Assembly (NCBI GenBank): GCA_905233945.1
Contig: CAJOFY010000013.1
Location: 1 to 64,000 of the forward strand
Length of the DNA: 64,000 nt
Direction: 5' to 3'
Origin: an uncultured bacterium
GTDB taxonomy: Bacteria > UBP6 > UBA1177
Shown here piece by piece: positions 53,227-62,012 of the stretch (its first letter is position 1; each line of letters opens with the position of its first letter). A model generated the notes under the pieces. The model worked only from the letters and a program-made list of their open reading frames with translations. It did not search any database and had not been told where the DNA came from. The translations under genes were made by a program, and so were the position numbers.

Positions 53227-55130
53227 TAAACTACTTTAAAACATTGGGCGAAAGTATTTTGCTAAAAGACGGCTTCTGCAATGACCTGCCAGAAACAGAA
53301 AAGAAAAGGAAGCTTCTGAATTATATGACTTATATGCCTGATGAATCAAAATCTGAGTCAAGAGCTTTGGCTCTGTGTTTTGACACGGAAAAAGAAGAAT
53401 TCTGGTTTGAACTTGATAAAGAATGTACTCCCGAAAATAATGAATACTTTTTCGCTTTTCAACTTGCTTCGTCGCCAAACGCGACAAAGCAGCTGCTCTC
53501 TTTCAACTACAATGATTTTTCTGTTTTCTATAGTGGTGAACCGTTCTATAATCTTAAGGAAAATAAAAAGAAAATACCGCTGTCAGACAAATTCAAAGGG
53601 ATAGTAAATAAAATCATTGACATCTTTTATATAAAACAAGACAAGTTCGGTATACTGAATCCAGAAAAATTGAGGTCAAAACAAAAAGAAAAACTTCCGG
53701 AAAACAAAGATTTATCAACCCAATACAAAGATTTTATAAAGAAAGAATTCCTTCCTTCCAAAGATGCTAAGATTCCAATAATATTAGTAAAAATAAACGG
53801 CAAAACAATAATGGAAGATCCGGATCTAAAGGATACCTACATTGAAGTTGTCTGGAATACATTCATGAAAGGTGAAAAAAAAGATTTCACCCAAGCAAAA
53901 TGCTATCTTTGTGCTCAAAACAAAGCAGTTGTAAAAGAAGTAAATTTCCCTTTTATGAAATTTTACGGCACAACCAACGGCTTATTTTTTGAAGACATTA
54001 AACCTTCCAACAGCCATAAATCTTTTGCAGTTTGTGAAGATTGCAACAACGAAGTGCTTGTAGGAATGTCTTTCACAGAAAGAAAATTGAGAGACAGAAT
54101 ATTCGGCATTGATGTTCTGATCATACCTAAACTTGAAACAGTGCAGCCTGACTTTCAGAAAAAGAACTGGAGAAAGGTGGTAAAACTTCTGAAAAATGAA
54201 AAGACTAACGATTTTGATTCTCTCACTGAAGTAAAAAAGCTTTTAAATACTGCTGAAAAGGAAAACTGTTCATTTGATCTGCTGTTTTATGAAAAAATTA
54301 AAGCAAATTTTGCTGTTCTCAAACTTATCGCAGACGTTGAATACAGAGATTTACTTAAAAAGATGAGTCTTTTCGAGGATATTAACGAGGAATATGGTTT
54401 AAAAACTCTCAAATACCCATCCCCTATTGACTGGAAATTTATCAGATACGCTCTCTTTCCGAAACCACCTAAAGCAAAAGAACCTAAAATTTACAGGAAA
54501 GATTTTCTTGAACTTCTCAGTTCTTTCATAAACGGCAATTCTGTTGATTATACAGATTTAATCAACAAATTCACAGACATTTGGCAAGACAATTTCAATA
54601 GTGACAAAATTGACTATTTATCGCCTTTGAAAATGAGTTTTGTATTAGGAATATTTAATAAAACAAGTAACTTATCAGGAGTAACAAAAATGGAAGGAAA
54701 CGCTTTGACAAAAATTGCTAACGACCGTTACAATGAATTTTTTGAAAAACACGCTGAAATTTACGGGAACAATTATTTCAGACAGGGCTTGTTTCTTTTG
54801 GGAACAGTAATCAACGGTATTTTGTACAAACAAAAAGGAAAGTCTTCCAACTTTCTTCAAAAGTTGAATTTTAAAGGGATCATGCCAAGAAGAATTCCTG
54901 AACTTACGGCTTCTGTCCTTGAGTACGCAAAAATTTATAATGTCTACGAGGAAGCAGGAATTTGGGGGAACATATTTGACAGAATACAAGGCATCGAAAA
55001 CTCAAAACTCTCACCTTCTGAAGTTCTTTTCTATATTCTCTCCGGAATTTCTTTCAGCAAATACGAAGGCTTTATAAGAGGAACAGAAACCGAAGAAAAT
55101 CAAGAAGGAGAAAACGATGACAACGAATAA
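53223..55130 (+). CDS. cas8b: Type I-B Cascade large subunit Cas8b (Csh1/TM1802-like)
   Basis: A 635-residue large subunit expected to recognise the PAM and recruit Cas3. A four-Cys zinc-finger-like site is formed by C227-C230 (CYLC) and C271-C274 (CEDC), a feature of Csh1/TM1802-type Cas8 proteins. The C-terminal half (EVLFYILSGISFSKYEGFIRG) is helical. It is coupled to cas6 and overlaps the possible first start of cas7. The family is fast-evolving, so the subtype call rests also on neighbouring genes. Confidence 0.8.
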   Translation: MINYFKTLGESILLKDGFCNDLPETEKKRKLLNYMTYMPDESKSESRALALCFDTEKEEFWFELDKECTPENNEYFFAFQLASSPNATKQLLSFNYNDFSVFYSGEPFYNLKENKKKIPLSDKFKGIVNKIIDIFYIKQDKFGILNPEKLRSKQKEKLPENKDLSTQYKDFIKKEFLPSKDAKIPIILVKINGKTIMEDPDLKDTYIEVVWNTFMKGEKKDFTQAKCYLCAQNKAVVKEVNFPFMKFYGTTNGLFFEDIKPSNSHKSFAVCEDCNNEVLVGMSFTERKLRDRIFGIDVLIIPKLETVQPDFQKKNWRKVVKLLKNEKTNDFDSLTEVKKLLNTAEKENCSFDLLFYEKIKANFAVLKLIADVEYRDLLKKMSLFEDINEEYGLKTLKYPSPIDWKFIRYALFPKPPKAKEPKIYRKDFLELLSSFINGNSVDYTDLINKFTDIWQDNFNSDKIDYLSPLKMSFVLGIFNKTSNLSGVTKMEGNALTKIANDRYNEFFEKHAEIYGNNYFRQGLFLLGTVINGILYKQKGKSSNFLQKLNFKGIMPRRIPELTASVLEYAKIYNVYEEAGIWGNIFDRIQGIENSKLSPSEVLFYILSGISFSKYEGFIRGTETEENQEGENDDNE

Positions 55131-55176
55131 TAGTGGAACTTTAGATATTTTTTCAACAGACAAAAAGGAGAAAACC

Positions 55177-56016
55177 ATGAACAACAGCGAAATTCTTTTT
55201 ATTTACGATGCAAAAATGACAAATCCGAACGGAGACTTCGACAACGAAAACAAACCGAGAATGGATTACGACACAGAAAGAAATTTAGTCAGCGATGTGC
55301 GCCTTAAACGCTATCTCAGAGATTACTTTGAAACCAATCTTGGAGAAGAAATTTTTGTAACTGAAAAAGCAAAAGACGCAAAAGACAGAAAAGAACAACT
55401 GAAAAAAATCAATAAAAATTATACTGATCTTTTGGATGTCAGAATGTTCGGAGCAGTATTTGCGGCTGAAGGTGGGAATGATCATTTGACAGGTCCGATT
55501 CAGTTCAACTGGGGTTATTCTCTCAACAAAGTCCAGCTCTGCGAATCTTCTTCTATCACTTCAAGTTTCAGCTCCGGTGAAGGCATAGGGCATGATTACA
55601 GGGTGAAATATTCTCTTATAGCTTTTAACGGAAGCATAAACGGTTCTGCAGCAAACGAGACCAAACTGTCTGATGGCGACATAAAAATTTTTGATGAAGC
55701 TATGCTTAAAGCTATTCCTGCAAACAGAACCCGCTCAAAAATCAACCAGTTTCCGAGACTCTACATGAGAATCGAAATGAAAGACAACCAGACCTTTATG
55801 AAAGATCTGAGGGAATACGTGAAATTCATTCCTTTAATCGACGAATACAAAATAGAAACCTTAGAAAATTACGAGCTTAACATTTCTGAATTAGTTGAAT
55901 ATATCAATAAATTCAACGACAAAATAGAAAAGATAGTTTGTTGGAAAGATGACAAAATCAAGATCACAGGTTGGGAAAAACTGCCTAAAACAGCAGAATT
56001 GAACATTCTTCAATAA
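55177..56016 (+). CDS. cas7: Cascade backbone subunit Cas7 (Csh2 type)
   Basis: A 279-residue RAMP protein that polymerises along the crRNA. The start MNNSEILFIYDAKMTNPNGD followed by ENKPRMDYDTERNLVSDVRLKR is the Csh2 signature, and MFGAVFA and GPIQFNWGYSLNKV are in the thumb/palm region. I chose ATG 55177 on family alignment. A second ATG at 55117, overlapping the cas8b stop and with its own AAGGAG, would add 20 residues. Both have good ribosome sites. Confidence 0.88.
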   Translation: MNNSEILFIYDAKMTNPNGDFDNENKPRMDYDTERNLVSDVRLKRYLRDYFETNLGEEIFVTEKAKDAKDRKEQLKKINKNYTDLLDVRMFGAVFAAEGGNDHLTGPIQFNWGYSLNKVQLCESSSITSSFSSGEGIGHDYRVKYSLIAFNGSINGSAANETKLSDGDIKIFDEAMLKAIPANRTRSKINQFPRLYMRIEMKDNQTFMKDLREYVKFIPLIDEYKIETLENYELNISELVEYINKFNDKIEKIVCWKDDKIKITGWEKLPKTAELNILQ

Positions 56017-56026
56017 GGAGATTCGC

Positions 56027-56773
56027 ATGAAAAATCTTAAGAGAGCGATCTCTTTTGAGCTTTGCGGCAAATTTGCACAATTCAAAAAGTTTTATACAAA
56101 TTCCTCATCCCTGACCTATCTGATTCCGACGAGAACAACTATTATCGGGATTTTGGCTTCTATTATGAAAATGCCGAGAGACAGTTATTATAAAACTTTC
56201 AGCGAAGAAGAATTCGGAATAGCAGTCAAAATTTCCACCGGCTGTAAAATAAGAAAGCAAATTCAGACCATGAATTATCTGCAATCTCCAGGATCCAGCA
56301 AACAACACAGCCAATGCAAACTTGAAATGTTATTTCCTGAAACGTTGGGTGATTTGATTTCTTATAAAATTTATGTCGGAGCTTTTTCAGATGATTCACT
56401 GAAAGTATTGAACGAACTATCAGAAAAGATCTTTTCCGGTGATTTCGGATACGGAATTTATTTAGGACAGAGGCAATTCGGAGGCAACATCTCGAATTTA
56501 AAAGTTTTTGAAGAAAACGAACTCGTTTTTATGGAAGAATCCAATTCGCTTGATTCGGCATCCATCCTTGAAGATGCAAATATAAATCTTGATATTGACA
56601 CAAGAATAGTAACAGATCAGATGCCGACAAACATGGAAGAAGACTCCGGTAAAAACAAAGGCCGCAAACTCGGTACAATAAAAAGGATCGTCTACGAAAA
56701 AACAGGAAAGACACTACACGGGAATTTCAAGAACTGTTGGCTGATAGGAACAGAAACGATCTCATTTCTATAA
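56027..56773 (+). CDS. cas5: Cascade subunit Cas5 (type I-B)
   Basis: A 248-residue RAMP protein that caps the 5' handle of the crRNA in Cascade. AISFELCGKFAQFKKFYTNSS followed by YLIPTRTTIIGILASIM is the Cas5 N-terminal signature, and GDFGYGIYLGQRQFGGNI follows. AAGGAG lies before the ATG, 10 bp after cas7. It ends 8 bp before the preferred cas3 start. Confidence 0.88.
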   Translation: MKNLKRAISFELCGKFAQFKKFYTNSSSLTYLIPTRTTIIGILASIMKMPRDSYYKTFSEEEFGIAVKISTGCKIRKQIQTMNYLQSPGSSKQHSQCKLEMLFPETLGDLISYKIYVGAFSDDSLKVLNELSEKIFSGDFGYGIYLGQRQFGGNISNLKVFEENELVFMEESNSLDSASILEDANINLDIDTRIVTDQMPTNMEEDSGKNKGRKLGTIKRIVYEKTGKTLHGNFKNCWLIGTETISFL

Positions 56774-56781
56774 GGAAAATT

Positions 56782-59238
56782 ATGACAGCGACCAAACTTA
56801 TTTCACATCCGGCAGAAGGCAATGTAAAAGAAAAAACTCTTAAAGAACATCTTTGCAATGTCGCTGAAAAATCAAGAGAAACCATTCTTAAAATGAGACT
56901 TAACCTTTCCATTCTAAAAAAGGAAGATTTGGCTCAAATATCTTTTACTATCGGAATGCTACACGATTTCGGGAAAGCGACTTCATATTTTCAGGATTAT
57001 ATCAGAAACATCAGGGGCGGAGACAATTACACTAGACATGGTTTTGTTTCCGCTCTTGTTACTTACTATGCGATAGAAAAGTGCCTTGATCTTGAAGATT
57101 CCGATTTAAAAAGAAAGTTTCAGGCTATCGCCTACCTCATTGTCAAAAAACATCACGGCAATCTCGAAACTATAAAAAGCTCAGATGACGATGAATCTTT
57201 GAAAACAAGCATAGATGTCGCAAAAAAACAGTTGAAAAATATTGAGCAAAATCACAAATCTGCTGTTTCTGAAATATACCAAGAATGCGTCATTCCTATT
57301 TTTGACATTATCAATGCCATAGATTTTGAAGAATTTTCCGATTTTTTGGACAATGATGCTGAAGACATTTTCGATCCCGATGACGACAAAATCGAGCAAG
57401 ATAAAAATATTGAGCTTTTCTTTATTGCAAACCTGCTTTTTTCTGTTTTGATTGATTGTGACAAAAAGGATGCAGCCAGACTTGACGATTCTTATTTTGA
57501 AGGAAATCTTGAAGAACCAGAGAACGATATTTTTGCATATATTGCACATCTGAGAAAACAAAATCCCGAGAAATTTTCGCAGGAAATCCCGATAAATAGA
57601 ATCAGAACCGAATTTTTGGAAGAAATCTCGGCAAACGACAAAATAACTCCTGAAAATCACTTTTACACAATCACGGCACCTACAGGAATAGGAAAAACTT
57701 TCGGCTGCCTAGCATTCGCCAACAAATTAAAAAATCTGCTGCCTAAAGGGGAAGGAAGAATTATCTATGCCCTGCCCTACACTTCCATTATTGACCAGAA
57801 TTACGATGAATTTAAAAGAATTATTGAATTTAACAAAAAAGAGCTTTTTGAAAAAAGACCGGAAAGATATCTGCTGAAGCACCATCATCTTACTTTTGGT
57901 AAGATCGAAAACAGAACCGATGAAGATGATTATTCCTACAAATCGTATCTTGATGACAAACTTTTTGTGGAATCATGGGAATCTTCAATGATTGTAACCA
58001 CTTTTGTACAATTTTTTCATACTATGATTGGATTCCGGAACAAATTTCTTAAAAAATTCCACAACATAGTAAATTCCATCGTCATTTTGGACGAAGTACA
58101 GAACGTAGACCCCAACTATTATCGTTTACTTAAAAGAACCTTGAAAATTCTTGGAGAAAAATTCAATATTTATTTTCTGCTGATAACCGCAACCCAGCCG
58201 GAAATACTTGAAGATCCGATAGATTTAATTGATGCGTCGAAGTATATGAAAAATGAACTTTTCAACCGCGTCAGAATGTCATACGACCATGACACAAAAA
58301 ATGTGGAAGAGTTCTACCTCAACTTTGCTGAATCCTTTGAAGGGAAAAACTGTCTTATAGTTTTCAACACGCGCAAAGCTGCAATCGAAACCTATAAATA
58401 TTTATCCGAAAATATGAGAGGATATGAGTTTTTCTGTTTGACGACATATCTCATACCGAAAGACAGAAAGGAAAAAATTGAAGAAATCAAAAACAAAGTG
58501 AAAAGTCATGAGAAACTCATCGTAATTTCGACCCAAATGATTGAAGCCGGTGTTGATGTAAGTTTTGAATCCGTATTTCGTGATCTCGGACCTTTTGACT
58601 CTATTGTTCAGGTTGCCGGAAGGTGCAACCGCAGCGGAGAATACGGAATTCTTGGCGGCAGTATGACCCTACTGTCGTTAGGCACAAGCAATAATGTTTA
58701 CGATAAATTTTTAATACAAGCGGCTGACAAGGTGCTTCAGAATACAGAATATTCGAGTTCCGATTTTTATCAGTTATCAAAAGAATATTTCAGCAAATTT
58801 GATTATGAAGCAAAAAGCAGAAAATTACTTAAAGCTATTTGGCAATTAAATTATGACAGTCATATAAAAGACCAGACACCTGTATCCGAATTCAAATTGA
58901 TCGAAGATGATTATTCAGACACCTCTGTTTATATGCTCACCAACAAAGAATCTGATGAAAATATGCAGAAACTGTTGGAATTGATTTATGAAATAAAAGA
59001 AAATCCTACGGATAAAGATAACAACAAAAAGCTGCTTGAAATTGAAATACTGAAAGGTTTTCTTAAAAATTACCAGCTTAATTTGAGAGAAAAGGAAATC
59101 ACTCCTTATAATCACCTGATTGAGAACAAAGAGAGCTTTTATCAGTATGTCTCATTTAAAAATATTGCCGAAATCTATAATAAAAAGATTGGCTTTCTAA
59201 AAAAAACTAAAGAAGAATCAGGGGTTATTCAACTATAA
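56782..59238 (+). CDS. cas3: Cas3 helicase-nuclease
   Basis: An 818-residue effector that unwinds and degrades target DNA after Cascade binding. The N-terminal HD nuclease has HDFGKAT with H61-D62, H86 and KKHHGN near 124. The superfamily 2 helicase has Walker A TAPTGIGKT near 298, the DEVQ box (VILDEVQ) near 434, VFNTRKAA and QVAGRCNRSG near 610. HD and helicase are fused in the usual order. ATG 56782 is preferred; an in-frame ATG at 56737 lies inside cas5. It overlaps cas4 by one base (TAATG). Confidence 0.92.
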   Translation: MTATKLISHPAEGNVKEKTLKEHLCNVAEKSRETILKMRLNLSILKKEDLAQISFTIGMLHDFGKATSYFQDYIRNIRGGDNYTRHGFVSALVTYYAIEKCLDLEDSDLKRKFQAIAYLIVKKHHGNLETIKSSDDDESLKTSIDVAKKQLKNIEQNHKSAVSEIYQECVIPIFDIINAIDFEEFSDFLDNDAEDIFDPDDDKIEQDKNIELFFIANLLFSVLIDCDKKDAARLDDSYFEGNLEEPENDIFAYIAHLRKQNPEKFSQEIPINRIRTEFLEEISANDKITPENHFYTITAPTGIGKTFGCLAFANKLKNLLPKGEGRIIYALPYTSIIDQNYDEFKRIIEFNKKELFEKRPERYLLKHHHLTFGKIENRTDEDDYSYKSYLDDKLFVESWESSMIVTTFVQFFHTMIGFRNKFLKKFHNIVNSIVILDEVQNVDPNYYRLLKRTLKILGEKFNIYFLLITATQPEILEDPIDLIDASKYMKNELFNRVRMSYDHDTKNVEEFYLNFAESFEGKNCLIVFNTRKAAIETYKYLSENMRGYEFFCLTTYLIPKDRKEKIEEIKNKVKSHEKLIVISTQMIEAGVDVSFESVFRDLGPFDSIVQVAGRCNRSGEYGILGGSMTLLSLGTSNNVYDKFLIQAADKVLQNTEYSSSDFYQLSKEYFSKFDYEAKSRKLLKAIWQLNYDSHIKDQTPVSEFKLIEDDYSDTSVYMLTNKESDENMQKLLELIYEIKENPTDKDNNKKLLEIEILKGFLKNYQLNLREKEITPYNHLIENKESFYQYVSFKNIAEIYNKKIGFLKKTKEESGVIQL

Positions 59239-59819
59239 TGTGTATCTTAGTAAAACCTTCGGATTTACTGCAATATTTATATTGTCCAAGATTCATCTAC
59301 TTTTTTCATTCACTCGAAATTCCGGAACATCAGGAAAAACGCTACAAAGTTCAGGTCGGGCGAGAAATCCATGAGGAAAAAACCCAGATCAACAAGGATT
59401 ATCTCCGCAAAAAAATCGGAGCAACCGCCAAAGAGCAGGAAGTCTATCTTTCAAGCGAAAAATACCATCTGAAGGGAATCGTCGATGAAGTTCTTACTTT
59501 GAATGACGGAACAATGGCTCCGCTTGACTATAAATTTGCGGAATATTCCGACCATCTTTTTTCAACCTACAAATATCAGTCGCTCTGTTACGCCCTGCTG
59601 ATAGAGGAAAATTACGGAAAAAAAGTTGATCGCGGATTTTTGGTCTACACCCGTTCAAACAACAAACTGGTCACTCTCGAATTTACTGATGAAGACAGAG
59701 CTCAACTAATTGATATAATTAAAGAAATAGTTTTGATTATGAATACGGGATTTTATCCTAAAAAAACCAGAAACACCGCAAGATGCGGAGACTGCACATA
59801 CAGGAATATTTGCGTGTAA
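59238..59819 (+). CDS. cas4: Cas4 exonuclease
   Basis: A 193-residue RecB-like nuclease that helps choose PAM-adjacent, correctly oriented prespacers. Catalytic residues are in GREIHEE, GIVDEVL and PLDYKFAEY with YKYQSLCYALLI after. Fe-S cysteines are C16 and the C-terminal C183, C186 and C192 (CGDCTYRNIC). It is a stand-alone Cas4, coupled to cas3 by a shared base, and directly precedes cas1. Confidence 0.9.
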   Translation: MCILVKPSDLLQYLYCPRFIYFFHSLEIPEHQEKRYKVQVGREIHEEKTQINKDYLRKKIGATAKEQEVYLSSEKYHLKGIVDEVLTLNDGTMAPLDYKFAEYSDHLFSTYKYQSLCYALLIEENYGKKVDRGFLVYTRSNNKLVTLEFTDEDRAQLIDIIKEIVLIMNTGFYPKKTRNTARCGDCTYRNICV

Positions 59820-59826
59820 GGGAAAA

Positions 59827-60828
59827 ATGCAGCTTGTAATAAATTCAAAAGGTGCCTATATCAGAAAGCGCGGCGAATGTTTTGAAGTCACTGTCGATGA
59901 AAAAAAGAGCGAGATTTCAGCTTCAAAAGTCCAGTCAATTCTGATAACGACAGCGGTTCTGATTTCGACAGACGCGATCCTGCTTGCCTACGAAAACAAT
60001 ATCGACATTGTGTTTCTCGACAAATTCGGAAACCCTTTTTCAAGAATCTGGCACTCGAAATTCGGTTCAACAGCTTTGATAAGAAGACGGCAGCTTGAAC
60101 TTTCACAATCAAAGGAAGGTGTTGAAATCGTTAAGGAATGGATATGCGAGAAAATAGAATCACAGATTTCACTGCTTGAAAAACTTGCCCGCACCCGAGA
60201 AAACAAAAAAGAGATGATTGAAACAGCTGTCATCGCAATTTCCGAACAAAAATCGAAGCTTTCAGCCGTCAAAGCTGATTCGACCGACGAAGTACGCAAC
60301 ACGATCATGGCTTATGAAGGAGCTGCCAGCAGAATATATTTTGAAACTATTGCTGAAATTGTTCCGCCGCAATACAAATTCGACGGAAGAAGCAGGAATC
60401 CTGCGCAGGACTACTTCAATGCCTTTTTGAACTACGGTTACGGCATTTTATACGGCAGAGTCGAGAGAGCCTGCGTGATTTCAGGCCTGGATCCCTACTC
60501 CGGATTTCTTCACACGGATAACTACGGCAAAAAATCATTCGTGTTTGATATTATTGAACTTTTCAGACACCATGTCGATGAAATAGTTATAAAATTATTC
60601 TCAAAAAGGATGATAAAACAGGAAATGTGCCGCGAAATAAAAAACGGATTCACGCTCGAAAAAGAAGGAAAACAGCTGATTGTCGGTGAATTCAACAAAG
60701 AAATGGAAGAAACTATCCGTTACCGCGGACGGAACATTAAAAAATGCAACGTGATAGAATTCGAGTGCCACAGAATAGCCAACAAATTCATAGGAGAAAG
60801 CCGCGATGCTGACATGGTTGGTATATGA
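59827..60828 (+). CDS. cas1: Cas1 integrase
   Basis: The 333-residue integrase inserts new spacers at the leader end of the array. Metal ligands are E164 (AYEGAASRIYFE), H229 (SGFLHTDNYG) and D241 (FVFDIIELFRH), in standard spacing. The N-terminal beta domain contains ISTDAILLAYENNIDIVFLD. No reverse-transcriptase or Cas6 fusion. It overlaps cas2 by 23 bp. Confidence 0.95.
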   Translation: MQLVINSKGAYIRKRGECFEVTVDEKKSEISASKVQSILITTAVLISTDAILLAYENNIDIVFLDKFGNPFSRIWHSKFGSTALIRRRQLELSQSKEGVEIVKEWICEKIESQISLLEKLARTRENKKEMIETAVIAISEQKSKLSAVKADSTDEVRNTIMAYEGAASRIYFETIAEIVPPQYKFDGRSRNPAQDYFNAFLNYGYGILYGRVERACVISGLDPYSGFLHTDNYGKKSFVFDIIELFRHHVDEIVIKLFSKRMIKQEMCREIKNGFTLEKEGKQLIVGEFNKEMEETIRYRGRNIKKCNVIEFECHRIANKFIGESRDADMVGI

Positions 60829-61096
60829 CATATCCGACGACAAAAAGAGAAACAATGTCGTCCGCGCCTGCAAAGATGCAGGGCTTTACCGCGTTCAGAA
60901 GAGCGTTTTTCTTGGCGACATCGAACGCAGCCGACTCGATGAACTTTACTTGAAATGCGCAGATATTATTGATAAAAACATTGATTCACTTTACATTTTC
61001 CCGATGTGTAAGGAAGATTTTCAGCGTGTCAAAACCGCAGGAAACGCCTTTGACAAAAAGTTGGTAAGTGACGAAATTCTATCAATGTTTTTTTAA
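60806..61096 (+). CDS. cas2: Cas2 adaptation protein
   Basis: The 96-residue ferredoxin-fold partner of Cas1. MLTWLVYDIS with D8, then KRNNVVRACKDAGLYRVQKSV and SLYIFPMC are the family pattern. It ends 237 bp before the first CRISPR repeat. Adaptation and interference genes are thus in one continuous run with the array. Confidence 0.93.
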   Translation: MLTWLVYDISDDKKRNNVVRACKDAGLYRVQKSVFLGDIERSRLDELYLKCADIIDKNIDSLYIFPMCKEDFQRVKTAGNAFDKKLVSDEILSMFF

Positions 61097-61333
61097 GGCA
61101 CGCTCTTTGACAACTGAGTAATAGAAATTGACTGAATCTGGTGTTTTTATAGCCACTTTCGACTAAATTTAAACTAACACACTGGAATCATTAAGTAACT
61201 CAAACACAAAAACCTGTAAAGCAGCACAAAAAAACTTGATTTCAACAAGATTTTTGCTAAAAAAGAGCGTTTTTCCGTTCATCAAAAACCGAGCTAAGCA
61301 CTTAATATCATTTTATATATTAAGAAAGATTGG
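61097..61333 (+). promoter_or_regulatory. CRISPR leader
   Basis: An AT-rich 237-bp non-coding stretch between cas2 and the first repeat. GCTCTTTGACAAC lies at 61102-61114, close to the CTTTGACA element often seen in leaders. CTTAATAT (61301-61308) and its complement ATATTAAG (61317-61324) form an inverted repeat nine bases before repeat 1, and TATATT within it could be a -10. A CTTG/CAAG stem lies further upstream near 61235. Confidence 0.7.
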
Positions 61334-61556
61334 GTCATTAGGCTAAATCCATGAAAACAAGGGTTGAAACTGAAAGATGGCAAAGTGTTATTTGTTGTAA
61401 GTTCGGAGTCATTAGGCTAAATCCATGAAAACAAGGGTTGAAACACAAGATTGTTTTTGACTGCAATAAGGCCTTTCAGGCCTGTCATTAGGCTAAATCC
61501 ATGAAAACAAGGGTTGAAACCAGATTGAGTATGAAGGAATCGCAAGCGAAGGAACT

Positions 61557-61583
61557 GTCATTAGGCTAAATCCATGAAAACAA
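61557..61583 (+). repeat. Truncated CRISPR repeat 4
   Basis: The first 27 nt of the repeat, ending AAAACAA; the final GGGTTGAAAC is missing. The following spacer 4 is 38 nt, a normal length. The lost segment holds the handle and the expected Cas6 cut site. Confidence 0.9.
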
Positions 61584-61985
61584 ACTGTATCGGCTCCCAT
61601 CTGTGTATTGCCGCCCATAGTGTCATTAGGCTAAATCCATGAAAACAAGGGTTGAAACTAATGTCAAAATCATACTCATCATAATTCCATGCTGGTCATT
61701 AGGCTAAATCCATGAAAACAAGGGTTGAAACAGTAATCCGGATCGGCAAGCAGTGCGAGATCTGCGAGTCATTAGGCTAAATCCATGAAAACAAGGGTTG
61801 AAACTGATTTTGCAAATAATCCTGGAAAAGTTTTATTGCCGTCATTAGGCTAAATCCATGAAAACAAGGGTTGAAACACACGTTTGCAAATTTCAACGGC
61901 GAGCCCGACATCGTCATTAGGCTAAATCCATGAAAACAAGGGTTGAAACCAGATTGAGTATGAAGGAATCGCAAGCGAAGGAACT

Positions 61986-62012
61986 GTCATTAGGCTAAAT
62001 CCATGAAAACAA
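61986..62012 (+). repeat. Truncated CRISPR repeat 10
   Basis: The same 27-nt form as repeat 4, again directly after the cagattgag spacer. Here the next spacer is only 25 nt (62013-62037) and unrelated to spacer 4. Confidence 0.9.
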
